Positions 8,041 to 16,753 are shown, counted from the first letter of the stretch. The stretch: DNA of 45,499 bases from Chloroflexota bacterium (GCA_026707285.1 JAPOXD010000058.1:1-45499), one strand, 5' to 3'. The notes: a model not told the origin generated them from the sequence alone. Translations and numbers: made by a program.

Positions 8041-9626
8041 AGGCCGCCGTCTACAACCGCTGGCTGCATCAGCGCGGCGGCGGCGAGCGCCACGCCGCCA
8101 TGGCGGCCGCCGTATTGGCCCAGCGCTTCGACGACACACGCCTGGTCACGCATCGCGGCATTGCTCGCGAGGACCTGGAATCCGCCCTGAACCTCGATCT
8201 GTCGAACGTCCAGATCGAGGTCATCCCGGCGCTGCCGCCGAACCGCTTCGCCGAGTACACCGCGCAGTTCGACCTCTTCGTGAACGCCTCGTTCATGACC
8301 TCGCAGCCGTCCGCGGCACACCGCAGCCTGATGCTGGTGCTTTTCCCGTCGCCCATCGAGCGCGGGTGGACCGCGCGCCTGCGACGACGGGTCGGGGAGA
8401 TGCTGATTCGGCAGCTGCTCCTGCCGGAGTGGCTGGACGGGTTCTACGACGTGCATCCGCTGGGCCGCGGCTGGTTCAGGTACACCACGGATCGCGCGAT
8501 CGCGCGTCTCCCCTGGCCGCCGGGCCGCACGTCGGCCAACGTCGAGGTCATCGCCGGCAATTTTCGCCGCGACGAGCCGCTTCCGGTCCGGTGCTTCGTT
8601 GACGGCGAGGTGCTCGCTGAGCGCACGTTCGAGCCTCATCCGGGCGAGTTCGAGCGCTGGCCGTTGCGCGTCCATCGCCCGCGTGGGGCGAACGATCCGC
8701 TCGAGCTCACGCTCGAGTCGCCGGTGTTCAACCCCGCCGACACCCTGGACGAGGCGGACAACCGCGAGGTGGGCCTGGCCGTCACCGACGTGCGCGTGCG
8801 CAGCCCGCGCCGGCTGCTCTACGAGCTGCTGTTCCGCCGCCTGCTGCCTGAAGCGGGCATCCGGCTGGAGGGCCTGCCGACCTATGGGTCGCTCGACTTC
8901 CTGGAGTCCTACGATCTTATCGCGCCCATTTCCGAGTTCAGCCGACGGTGGATGCGCCACTACTGGGATCGCGACGGTCCGTTACTTTTCCCACCGGTTG
9001 ACACCTCATGGGCCGCGCCCGGGCGCCGTCGTCACTCTATTCTTGGGGTGGGCCGGTTCTTTCGCGGCACGCACGAGAAGAAGCACCGGGTGATGATCGA
9101 CCAGTTCATTCGCATGCGGCGCGAGGGCCTCGATGGCTGGACCTTGCACCTGGCTGGGCAGCAGAGCGAGCGCGATATCGACCTGGACTACACCCGTGAC
9201 CTCAAGCGCCGCGCCGCGGGGCATCCCATCGAGTTCCATGTCGGCGCCCCGTTCGCCGACCTGCAACGGTTGTACGGTGAAGCGCAGATCTATTGGCACG
9301 CCGCCGGCCATGGGGAGCGCGAGTCGCGCCATCCGGTGAGATTCGAGCACTTCGGCATCACGGCGGTGGAGGCCATGGCGAGCGGCGCGGTTCCGGTGGT
9401 GCTCGACCGAGGGGGGCTGCCTGAAATCATCACCCACGGCGTGGACGGATTTCGCTGGGCGACGACTCGCGAGCTGCGTGACCACACATGGCGGCTCGTG
9501 CATGACGCCGAACTGCGCCGCCGCATGTCCGAGGCCGCACAGGCCGCGAGCCAGCGATTCAATGTCGCCGCCTTCGCTCGGCGCTTACACGGGCTAGTCG
9601 ATGAGCTTGGGTTTCCCGCCGCGTAG
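8037..9626 (+). CDS. GT4 family glycosyltransferase with an inserted beta-sandwich module
   Basis: Starting at the GTG in the GTGA overlap gives 529 residues beginning with the typical GT4 strand MKAAVYNRWLHQRGGGERHA. The C-terminal GT-B domain has GVGRFF (338-342) and the EX7E motif at Glu437 and Glu445 followed by AMASGAVPVV. Normal GT4 enzymes have 350-420 residues; the excess is a module at about 131-257. That module carries WFRYTTDRAIARLPW, then a predicted beta strand series ending EVGLAVTDVRVRSP. It aligns by eye with the C-terminal module of the Wzt-like ATPase (RWTTDRAVAF through LGLAVRTISV). The module probably binds carbohydrate. Frame continuity upstream of 8037 overlaps the GT2 gene and is not used. 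Confidence 0.88.
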   Translation: MKAAVYNRWLHQRGGGERHAAMAAAVLAQRFDDTRLVTHRGIAREDLESALNLDLSNVQIEVIPALPPNRFAEYTAQFDLFVNASFMTSQPSAAHRSLMLVLFPSPIERGWTARLRRRVGEMLIRQLLLPEWLDGFYDVHPLGRGWFRYTTDRAIARLPWPPGRTSANVEVIAGNFRRDEPLPVRCFVDGEVLAERTFEPHPGEFERWPLRVHRPRGANDPLELTLESPVFNPADTLDEADNREVGLAVTDVRVRSPRRLLYELLFRRLLPEAGIRLEGLPTYGSLDFLESYDLIAPISEFSRRWMRHYWDRDGPLLFPPVDTSWAAPGRRRHSILGVGRFFRGTHEKKHRVMIDQFIRMRREGLDGWTLHLAGQQSERDIDLDYTRDLKRRAAGHPIEFHVGAPFADLQRLYGEAQIYWHAAGHGERESRHPVRFEHFGITAVEAMASGAVPVVLDRGGLPEIITHGVDGFRWATTRELRDHTWRLVHDAELRRRMSEAAQAASQRFNVAAFARRLHGLVDELGFPAA

Positions 9627-9632
9627 CGAGCG

Positions 9633-11912
9633 ATGCGCGCCACGTTTCGGTTCGGCGCGCAACTGATGCGGCTGCACATGCCGGGTTGGATCGTGCAGCG
9701 TCCGGCGCTGGTGCTGTTTCTCCTTGCGCTGACGGTCTATCTGCTCACCGCCGGCGTGAGTCGCAACGGCGTCGGCTACAGCGCCGACGGGACGTTCGCC
9801 TTCGAGATGGCCAAGAGCGTGGTGGTGGACCCAAATCAGAAGTATCTGCGGGAGCACGGCGGCAATTTCTCACGCTGGGGCGTGGGCTTGCCGCTTGCCC
9901 TGATCCCGGTGGTTGCCGCCGCCGAGCCGTTCGCGCAAATCGCGCCGCAGCGTGATCGGCTCCCGATCCATGACGGCGAGCACGAAATACTGTTAGTGAA
10001 CTACGCACCGCTCGGCGGCATGCCACAGCCCAAGAGCACCAGGGTCCTCGACCTTGGCCTCGATCCGGGGCGCTACGACCGGTTGTCGCTGCTCACCCAC
10101 GCCGGCCTGAGCGCCCACTTTGCCCAGGGCCTTCAGGTGGCCAGCCTCATCCTCACCGCCACCGACGGGACCGAGATCGCGCGGCCGATTCGCGTGGGCA
10201 TCGAGACCGCGGAGTGGGCCTATGACCGCGGCGACGTCCAAGCCCGGATTCAACATGCGCGTCCCCGGCCGGCCGGACGCCAAATCGGCAACGCGCGGGC
10301 GTACTACTACCTGGCAACCTGGAACCTTGCGGATCCCATACACCTGGAGTCCGCCCGACTGGAGTACCTGCAGCCGGACGGCAACCTCTACGTGGACGGA
10401 GTGGCCGCACGGCTGGTTGACGGCACCTGGGTTGACGGTCCGGGCATCGGCCGGCTGTGGTCCGAGCGGCAGACGGTCGACTTCTTCCGACGCATTTGGG
10501 TGCCGCTGGTCAATGCGTTGATCACCGCCTTCGGCGCCGTTGTCGTGTTTCGCATCGTGCGGCGCCTGGGCTACGGCGTGGACATCGCCCTGGCCATCGG
10601 CCTCGTCTATGCGCTCGGCACGATGGCCTGGCCCTACGCGGTCGTCGACTTCGCGGAACCGTTGGTGACCCTGCTGGTGCTCGTGTGCGTCTGGCTGCTC
10701 TTGATCTACAACCAGACGCAGCTGCGACGGTATCTGTTGCTCGCGGGGACGGTGGCGCTGGCCGCGGCCGTGACCAAATACGTCACCGTGATCGTCATGC
10801 CGCTGCTCGTGGCGGCGATATTCCTGAGCCACAAGCGCGGACGCACCTGGCGTCAGGCGGGGCGCGAGGGCTTCATGCCGGCGCTCGCGTTTGCCGCGCC
10901 CATCATCGCGGTCGTGCCCGTGGGCCTGGTGGCGGCCGCCTTCCTGTTCGACGTGCGGCTGCTCTACGTCCACGAGCTGTGGGGCGGCATCAGCCGCGGC
11001 TGGCTGGGCCTGCCGATCGAGCTCGGGGTGCACGGGCTGATTTCAAGCTGGGGCAAGGGCCTGCTCTGGTACAACCCGGTGCTCCTGGTGGCGATTCCCG
11101 CGATTCCCTGGTTCATCCGGCGCCACGGATGGCACGCGTTCATTTTCGTCGCCATCCCCATCGGCTACTTGCTGCTCTACAGCAAGAAAGAGGTCTGGTA
11201 CGGGGGCAACGCCTGGGGCCCGCGCTATCTCGTGCCCATCGTGCCGCTACTCGTCATCATGGCCGCGCCGCTGATCGAGTGGCTGGCCCGCAGAGGACGC
11301 CGCGCGCTGCCGCGGGCGGCCTTTGCCGTCGTGCTCCTGGCCAGCCTGGGTGTGCAGCTGATGGGCGTGAGCAAGGACTTCGGCTCCTACCTCGACCTCT
11401 ATCAGCAGCAGGTGGTGGGGGAACTTCCGGAAGACGGCGCGGTGTACGGCGGGGCGGCGTATCAGCCCTGGTCGGCCAAGCAGCCGGAGGGCGACTTCGT
11501 GGCCGTGCTCTACGCCCACCAGTTTTCCCCGCTCCTGGCGCATGCCTGGCTCCTGCGCGCCGACGCCACGAACCTCTTGGCGCCGGATCGGACCGATCTG
11601 CTCGACGACGCCCTGGCGCGCTCACCCTGGTCCCGCTTCGGGATCGACGTGCGTCCGCCGCATCCCGAAAACGGCCTAGGCCTCGACTTCTGGTCGACCA
11701 CGCTGATCGAGTACTACCTGGCCTACCCGGTGGTCCTGGCGCTGGCGGCCCTGGTCCTCGTGGCGCTGCAAGTGATCTCCGTCGGCGCGCTCGCCGCGGC
11801 GACCCACCAACTCTGGCCAAACGGGCCCCATGCCGTACGCTGGCGGCTCGCCGTCGTTGGCGCTTATGGAGCCGTGCTCCTCGCCTTTGACACGCTCCAC
11901 TTCATGCTCTAG
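9633..11912 (+). CDS. Polytopic membrane protein, glycosyltransferase-like, with a large soluble insertion
   Basis: The 759-residue protein has a hydrophobic segment at about 24-41, a second near 84-98, then a soluble stretch from about 103 to 285, followed by a long series of membrane segments. The early ADGTFAFEMAKSV segment and the overall layout resemble GT-C or dolichyl-phosphate-mannose mannosyltransferase-like proteins, which use lipid-linked sugars outside the membrane. The insertion includes VLDLGLDPGRYDRLSLLTHAG and GIETAEWAYDRGDV, suggesting a beta-sandwich on the outer face. A conventional GT-C catalytic Asp or Glu pair could not be placed with confidence; D52 is a candidate. The gene starts 6 bases after the GT4 stop. 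The enzymatic role is inferred only from fold and context. Confidence 0.7.
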   Translation: MRATFRFGAQLMRLHMPGWIVQRPALVLFLLALTVYLLTAGVSRNGVGYSADGTFAFEMAKSVVVDPNQKYLREHGGNFSRWGVGLPLALIPVVAAAEPFAQIAPQRDRLPIHDGEHEILLVNYAPLGGMPQPKSTRVLDLGLDPGRYDRLSLLTHAGLSAHFAQGLQVASLILTATDGTEIARPIRVGIETAEWAYDRGDVQARIQHARPRPAGRQIGNARAYYYLATWNLADPIHLESARLEYLQPDGNLYVDGVAARLVDGTWVDGPGIGRLWSERQTVDFFRRIWVPLVNALITAFGAVVVFRIVRRLGYGVDIALAIGLVYALGTMAWPYAVVDFAEPLVTLLVLVCVWLLLIYNQTQLRRYLLLAGTVALAAAVTKYVTVIVMPLLVAAIFLSHKRGRTWRQAGREGFMPALAFAAPIIAVVPVGLVAAAFLFDVRLLYVHELWGGISRGWLGLPIELGVHGLISSWGKGLLWYNPVLLVAIPAIPWFIRRHGWHAFIFVAIPIGYLLLYSKKEVWYGGNAWGPRYLVPIVPLLVIMAAPLIEWLARRGRRALPRAAFAVVLLASLGVQLMGVSKDFGSYLDLYQQQVVGELPEDGAVYGGAAYQPWSAKQPEGDFVAVLYAHQFSPLLAHAWLLRADATNLLAPDRTDLLDDALARSPWSRFGIDVRPPHPENGLGLDFWSTTLIEYYLAYPVVLALAALVLVALQVISVGALAAATHQLWPNGPHAVRWRLAVVGAYGAVLLAFDTLHFML

Positions 11913-11932
11913 CGTCGAATCGAGGCTACGTG

Positions 11933-12154
11933 ATGTCCGACTCCTCCAACGCCGACCTGATCCCCGCGGATTTTCTCGCCATCCTGCGCTGCGTGAACGA
12001 CGCGCACCCGCGCGATGACGGGGTGTTGCGCATTGTCGGCGAGACGCTCGAGTGCACCGTGTGCGGCTACGCCTACAAGGTCGAGGACGGCATCCCCAAT
12101 ATGCTCTGGGACGAAGCGATTCCGCCGTCCGAATCAACCCCGGCGAGCCCGTGA
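11933..12154 (+). CDS. Small Trm112/YcaR-like zinc-ribbon protein
   Basis: This 73-residue protein resembles Trm112p-like/UPF0434 proteins: a first knuckle ILRC near Cys20, a second knuckle CTVCG (Cys41, Cys44) and the terminal signature YKVEDGIPNML. Family members usually have four cysteines; here the second cysteine of the first knuckle is missing, so three cysteines and perhaps His25 remain. Trm112-type proteins act as small partners of methyltransferases and other enzymes; that role here is inference. The start may be ATG 11933 or the adjacent GTG 11930. Its TGA overlaps the GTG of the radical SAM gene, so the two are translationally coupled and may work together. Confidence 0.75.
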   Translation: MSDSSNADLIPADFLAILRCVNDAHPRDDGVLRIVGETLECTVCGYAYKVEDGIPNMLWDEAIPPSESTPASP

Positions 12155-13239
12155 ACTCGGTCACCCAGGCCAAGGACCTCGTCCTCAAGTTCCGCCGCCA
12201 CAAGGCGGTGGCGCACCCGGGCCTGGCGCGCTTCGCCTACCACTGGATGCGCGGCACCAGCGAGCTGCCCTATGGCCCGCTGAAGATGCACGTGGAGCCC
12301 ACCAGCTTCTGCAATCTGCGCTGCCCCATGTGCCCGCAGAGCGTCGGGGCCAACGCGACAAACGGGTTTATGGAGATGGACCTGTTCAACAAGATCATCG
12401 ACGAGGCCCGCCACTTCACCCGCGAGATCAACCTGTTCTTCCGCGGCGAGTCCCTGATGCACAAGGGCATCTACGAGATGATCGAGATCTGCGAGCGCGC
12501 CGGGATCGCCGCCCACATCAACACCAACGCCACGCTGTGGCGCGACGACGCGATCGCCAATCTGCTGGAAGCCCGACCCTCCAAGGTGACCATCAGCTTC
12601 GATTCCGGCGAACCCGAGACTTACGAGGCAATGCGCAAGGGCGCCACATTCGATCGCGTGCTGGAGCGCGTCTTGCGGTTTCTCGAAGCCCGCAAGCGGC
12701 TTCCCGGCCCGAAGCCCTACGTCGTCATGCAAGTGATCCAGCTCTGGGAGAAGTCGATGGGCGTCGGCGCGCGTCCGGTGATTCCGGCGCACTTCACGAA
12801 TCGCTTCGCCGGCTTGCCGGTCGACGAGTGGGACACCTTCTGGGCTCACGGCTGGGCGGGCACGCTGACCGATTCCGATTTCTACACGGCGCGCCCCCAC
12901 GGTCCTGTCTACTACCCCTGCAACTGGCTGTGGAAATCCATGGCGGTCTACTGGGATGGGCGCGTGCCATCGTGCTGCGCCGACTTCGCCGAAGAGCAGA
13001 TCATGGGCGACCTCAGCACGCAGTCGATCCAGGAAGTGTGGAACAGCGACGCTTATCGGGCCATCCGCGAGGCGCACACGGGCGGTCGTCTAGCCGACTA
13101 TCCGCTGTGCGCCGGCTGCGACGCCAAGTGGCAGGAAGACACCCCGCTCTGGCGGGCGTTTGCCGGCGCCCGGTCGGTGGCCACCACCGAGCCGCTGCCG
13201 GTGCTGCAAAACGGTCGCACGAACGGCCACGCCGGATAG
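12151..13239 (+). CDS. Radical SAM protein with SPASM-type C-terminus
   Basis: The GTG start in the GTGA overlap gives 362 residues. The radical SAM cluster motif CxxxCxxC is present as CNLRCPMC (Cys54, Cys58, Cys61), so a 4Fe-4S cluster and S-adenosylmethionine radical chemistry are expected. The C-terminal third has Cys257, the CC pair 275-276, then MGDLSTQSIQEVWNSDAYRAIREAH and the CAGC pair (320, 323), typical of SPASM or twitch domains that hold auxiliary iron-sulfur clusters. Related proteins modify peptides or small molecules, and some occur in polysaccharide clusters. No precursor peptide was seen beside it, so sugar or lipid modification is a reasonable guess. It follows the zinc-ribbon gene and precedes a 72-base gap. 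Confidence 0.9.
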   Translation: MNSVTQAKDLVLKFRRHKAVAHPGLARFAYHWMRGTSELPYGPLKMHVEPTSFCNLRCPMCPQSVGANATNGFMEMDLFNKIIDEARHFTREINLFFRGESLMHKGIYEMIEICERAGIAAHINTNATLWRDDAIANLLEARPSKVTISFDSGEPETYEAMRKGATFDRVLERVLRFLEARKRLPGPKPYVVMQVIQLWEKSMGVGARPVIPAHFTNRFAGLPVDEWDTFWAHGWAGTLTDSDFYTARPHGPVYYPCNWLWKSMAVYWDGRVPSCCADFAEEQIMGDLSTQSIQEVWNSDAYRAIREAHTGGRLADYPLCAGCDAKWQEDTPLWRAFAGARSVATTEPLPVLQNGRTNGHAG

Positions 13240-13275
13240 CGGTTCCCGAGGGCGGGAGACCTTGGGCTCGCCCGG

Positions 13276-13304
13276 TTGTGACGCCGTACGGTCGGTGCTA
13301 GCGT
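13276..13304 (+). promoter_or_regulatory. Candidate internal promoter in the polysaccharide train
   Basis: The 72-base gap 13240-13311 is the largest in the train. It holds TTGTGA (13276-13281), a 17-base spacer and TAGCGT (13299-13304) with a TG two bases upstream, an extended -10 form. Transcription would begin almost at the ATG at 13312, giving a near-leaderless message. A weak GC-rich hairpin lies just before it (arms near 13250-13254 and 13269-13273). Both box matches are modest, so this is speculative. Confidence 0.22.
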
Positions 13305-13311
13305 CGCGAGC

Positions 13312-14484
13312 ATGCGTCTAACGCTGGTGTCGAACATCTTTCCGCCCGCCGTCGGCGGCCCCGCCACGCACGTGTATCACCTGGCCGAGTCGCTGCATCA
13401 GCGGGGCCACGCCGTGCGGGTGATCGCCGGCACCGACGATCCGGAGGGCGCGGTCAAGGTTCCCTATCCCCTGGTGCGCGTGTCGTGGAGCATGCCGGTG
13501 CCGATCCGCTACCTGCGAGTCATGTGGCACACCTGGCGCGCAGCCTTGCAATCCGACGCGGTGTACATCAACGGCATTGAGCTTCCCGCCAGCCTCGGGG
13601 CGCTGCTGGCCGGCCGCCCGCGCGTGCTCAAGGTCGTGGGCGACTGGGCGTGGGAGTCGGCGATCCGCCGGGGGCTGACGACGCTGGGCATCGAGCCGTT
13701 TCAGACTGCCGCGCATGGCCTCAAGACCCGGTTGTTTCGCGCGATCCAGCGCTTCTATTGCCGCCTGGCCAGCGTGGTCGTCGTCCCCAGCGCCTACGTC
13801 GGTTCCCTGGTCGAGGGGTGGGGCGTCGATGCGGGCAAGACCCAGGTGATCCAGAACGCGCTCACCAGCACGCCGCGTCCCGACGAGGAGCCGGAGGCCG
13901 TGCGTCACGGCCTGGGGCTGCGCGCCCCCGTGGTCTGCAACGTCTCGCGGCTCTATGCCTGGAAGCACGTCGACGCGCTGATTCGCATGGTGCCGCGGTT
14001 CGACCACGGCGCCACCCTGCTCATCGTCGGCGGCGGACCGGAGCAGTCCCGCCTGGAGCAGCTGGCGCGGGAGGTTGGGGTCGCCGAGCGGGTGGTCTTC
14101 ACCGGCGACGTGTCCCATGATCGCGTGGCGACCTACCTGCGGGCGTCCCAGATATGCGTGCTCAACACGCAATACGAGGGCCTTTCGCACACGCTGGTGG
14201 AGGCCCGCCACGTGGGAACGCCGATCGTGACGACCGACGTTGGGGGCAACCGCGAAATCCTGCGCCACGAGCACTCGGCGGTGCTGGTGCCGTTCGGCGA
14301 TGAGGACGCCTTCGTGCGCGCCGTGAATCACCTGCTCGCCGACCCGGCCTACGGTGCGCGGTTGGCCGGCGCCGCGCGGACCGGGCTGGAGCACTTTCGC
14401 TGGGACCGGTTGGTGGACCAAACGCTCGAGGTGCTGCGCGACGCCATCGACCGCCGGCCGGGAGCCGCCCGCGCCGTCGCATGA
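13312..14484 (+). CDS. GT4 family glycosyltransferase
   Basis: The 390-residue protein is a complete GT-B fold enzyme transferring a nucleotide-activated sugar, probably to a growing lipid-linked glycan on the cytoplasmic side. The N-terminal domain begins RLTLVSNIFPPAVGGPATHV, where the glycine-rich loop contacts the donor. The C-terminal domain has NVSRLYAWKHVD, a LLIVGGGPE strand-turn and the EX7E motif Glu289/Glu297 followed by GTPIVTTDVGGNREI. The ATG at 13312 follows the only sizeable gap in the train and lacks a strong ribosome-binding site. Its stop overlaps the next ATG by 4 bases. Sugar specificity cannot be read from the sequence. Confidence 0.92.
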   Translation: MRLTLVSNIFPPAVGGPATHVYHLAESLHQRGHAVRVIAGTDDPEGAVKVPYPLVRVSWSMPVPIRYLRVMWHTWRAALQSDAVYINGIELPASLGALLAGRPRVLKVVGDWAWESAIRRGLTTLGIEPFQTAAHGLKTRLFRAIQRFYCRLASVVVVPSAYVGSLVEGWGVDAGKTQVIQNALTSTPRPDEEPEAVRHGLGLRAPVVCNVSRLYAWKHVDALIRMVPRFDHGATLLIVGGGPEQSRLEQLAREVGVAERVVFTGDVSHDRVATYLRASQICVLNTQYEGLSHTLVEARHVGTPIVTTDVGGNREILRHEHSAVLVPFGDEDAFVRAVNHLLADPAYGARLAGAARTGLEHFRWDRLVDQTLEVLRDAIDRRPGAARAVA

Positions 14485-15611
14485 AACCCAGCCTGCTGAT
14501 GCTCAGCGGCGATCGCGACGTAGCGGCGGGGCGGCGAGGTCCGTTCTACTACACGCTGGAAGGACTGTCGCGGGAGTTCGACCGCATTGACGTGTTGACG
14601 CCGAACGTTCGCCAGGCCCAACCGCGCACGGTCCATCGCGGCGTGCACGTCCATCCGTCGCCGGGCAGGCGGCTCTGGCACGTGCGCTGGCTGGTCCGCC
14701 GAGCGCGCGCCCTGGCCGCCGAGCGGCGCTACCACCTGATCGTGAGCCACGACTACGGCATCTTTTCGAACGGCATCGCCGCCGCGCGTCTCAGCGGGCG
14801 GATTGGCGCGCCGTACGTCAGCGAAATCCACCACGTCCCGGCGCATCCGCGGCGCGCGCAGTGGTGGGAGTCCGCGGCCAAGCTCGGATATCGGGCCTAC
14901 CTCCGATTCGCGGCCGCGCGCGCCCGCGCCATCCGCGTGGTCAACCGGCAAGAGGTGCCCGAGTTGCTGCGACGGTGGGGCGTGCCGGCAGAGAAGATCC
15001 TGGTGCTGCCGTCGGCGCACGTCGATCGAGAGGTGTTTCGTCCGGGCGATCACTCTAGGCCCTACGCGCTGGGCTTCGTAGGGCGCCTGGTCGCCAACAA
15101 GGGCCTGGACCACCTGGTCGAGATCTTCGCGACCGTGGCGGCCGACGCCCCCAATTCGCGATTTCTTGTCGTCGGCGACGGTCCCGAGGCCAACGCCGTG
15201 CAGCGCCGGCTTTCCGCGGCGGGCATCGAGGATCGGGTCGACCGCATCGCCTGGGTTGACGGTCCGGACGACCTGGCGGCGCTCTACCGGCAGATGGAAG
15301 CCCTGGCATGCACGTCGCGGAGCGAGGGCGGACCTCGTGTGTGCCTGGAGGCCATGGCCTGCGGCACGCCGGTGTTCAGCACGCCCGTGGGCCTGATGCC
15401 GGAGATCATCGAGCAGGGCGTGAACGGCTGGCTCTTGCCGTGGAATGCGAAGGCCGGCGGCGACCTGGTCTCGCAGGTGCGCCGCGCACGCGGCGCCCTG
15501 GCCGGCGCCGGTGCGGCGGCGCGGCGGGCAACCGAGCCCTTTACCCGCGAGCGGATCCTCAGCGCCTACGCCCGGGCCTATCGTGACCTGGCGGCGGAGT
15601 CGCTGCCGTGA
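14481..15611 (+). CDS. GT4 family glycosyltransferase
   Basis: The 376-residue GT-B enzyme starts at the ATG of an ATGA overlap. Motifs include LLMLSGDRDVAAGRRGPFYY at the N-terminus, VSEIHHVP in the acceptor domain, FVGRLVANKGLDHLVEIF (199-216), VVGDGPE and EX7E Glu282/Glu290 with AMACGTPVFSTPVG. Length and motif order are standard for the family. It ends in a GTGA overlap with the next glycosyltransferase, so three consecutive GT4 genes are translated in a coupled chain. Donor and acceptor are unknown. Confidence 0.92.
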   Translation: MKPSLLMLSGDRDVAAGRRGPFYYTLEGLSREFDRIDVLTPNVRQAQPRTVHRGVHVHPSPGRRLWHVRWLVRRARALAAERRYHLIVSHDYGIFSNGIAAARLSGRIGAPYVSEIHHVPAHPRRAQWWESAAKLGYRAYLRFAAARARAIRVVNRQEVPELLRRWGVPAEKILVLPSAHVDREVFRPGDHSRPYALGFVGRLVANKGLDHLVEIFATVAADAPNSRFLVVGDGPEANAVQRRLSAAGIEDRVDRIAWVDGPDDLAALYRQMEALACTSRSEGGPRVCLEAMACGTPVFSTPVGLMPEIIEQGVNGWLLPWNAKAGGDLVSQVRRARGALAGAGAAARRATEPFTRERILSAYARAYRDLAAESLP

Positions 15612-16753
15612 GCGAGACCGGGCGCGGGCTGCGGCTGCTGATGATCACGCAGGAGCTTTCGACCGACAGCACCATCCTGGGCTTCGCCCATCTGTGGGCG
15701 GGCGAGCTGGCCGGGCTCGTTGACCACGTGCACGTCATTGCCGCCTCCACGGGCGCGGTGGACTTGCCGCCGAATGTCACCGTGCATGGCCTCGGCAAGG
15801 AGCGCGGGCGCGGGCGCGCATCTCGCTGGCCGTTGCTGCTGGCCCGGTGCCTTCAGCTGATCGGCGGCGGGCGCGTCGACGGCGTGCTGGCGCACATGGT
15901 CCCGGCCTATGCCGTCGCCGCCGCCCCCTGGTGCAAGGCGCGGCGGATCCCTCTCGTGCTCTGGTACGCCAGCCACGGCCTCACGCGAACGCTGCGCGCC
16001 GGCGTGAGACTGTCCAGCGCGACCATCACCTCGGCTCCCGAGAGCTACCCGCTGCCATCGCCGAGCGCATTCATCGTGGGCCAGGGCATCGACACGGCCC
16101 GGCTCGCGGCCATGCCCATCCGATCCGAACCGCCGGCGCGGCCGGTCATTGGCGTCGCCGGGCGGATTACGCCGCTCAAGGGGCTCACCACGGTGATCGA
16201 GGCCGTCGCACGGCTCCGCGACGACGGCGTGCCCGTTGAGCTGCGCGTCGCCGGCGAGCCCTTCTATCCCTCGGATCACGCTTACCTGGCCGATGTTCAC
16301 GAGCGCGTGGGTCAGGCGGGTCTCACTGAGCACGTCTCCTTTCTTGGCGGGCTGCCCAGCACCGAGATGCCGGAGTTCTACGCTGGCCTCGATGCCTTCG
16401 TCGCCTGGCGCAGCGGGACCTCGCTCGACAAGACCGGATTGGAAGCCCTCGCGGCTGGGACGGTGCTGATCACCAACAACATCGCCTATCGCTCGGTGCT
16501 CGATGCATTCGCCGGCGACTTTCTGCTCGAGTCCTCGGCGGAGGCCCTGGCGAACGGCCTGCGACGCGCGCTGGCCCTGCATCCAAATCTGCGCACGGCC
16601 ACGATCGAGCAACTTCGACGGTCGGTCCTGGAGGATCACGCCGCGAGCAGCCTTGCCAAGCGGCTGGTTCAAGTGTTCACGGCGCTGCGCGAGGGCCGCG
16701 AGCCGCCGTTTCCGCGCACCGCGCCCGCCGCGAAAGTGGGCGATGGTGTCTAG
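15608..16753 (+). CDS. GT4-like glycosyltransferase lacking the first EX7E glutamate
   Basis: The GTG start gives 381 residues with a GT-B architecture. The donor-domain entry VIGVAGRITPLKGLTTVIEAV (180-200) is clear. The acidic motif reads SGTSLDKTGLEALAAGT: the second Glu is present (Glu279) but the position eight residues before is Thr271 rather than Glu. Several natural GT4 subgroups vary at this place, so the enzyme may still be active, with a changed donor-binding geometry. The N-terminal domain is also less typical, opening LRLLMITQELSTDSTILGF. The gene overlaps its upstream neighbour by 4 bases and its downstream neighbour by 11. Confidence 0.85.
   Translation: MSETGRGLRLLMITQELSTDSTILGFAHLWAGELAGLVDHVHVIAASTGAVDLPPNVTVHGLGKERGRGRASRWPLLLARCLQLIGGGRVDGVLAHMVPAYAVAAAPWCKARRIPLVLWYASHGLTRTLRAGVRLSSATITSAPESYPLPSPSAFIVGQGIDTARLAAMPIRSEPPARPVIGVAGRITPLKGLTTVIEAVARLRDDGVPVELRVAGEPFYPSDHAYLADVHERVGQAGLTEHVSFLGGLPSTEMPEFYAGLDAFVAWRSGTSLDKTGLEALAAGTVLITNNIAYRSVLDAFAGDFLLESSAEALANGLRRALALHPNLRTATIEQLRRSVLEDHAASSLAKRLVQVFTALREGREPPFPRTAPAAKVGDGV

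Noticed and set aside
6403-8139. Minus-strand frame of about 580 codons across the GT2 gene
   Set aside because: It is antisense to a conserved glycosyltransferase and to the end of wzt, with no domain of its own.
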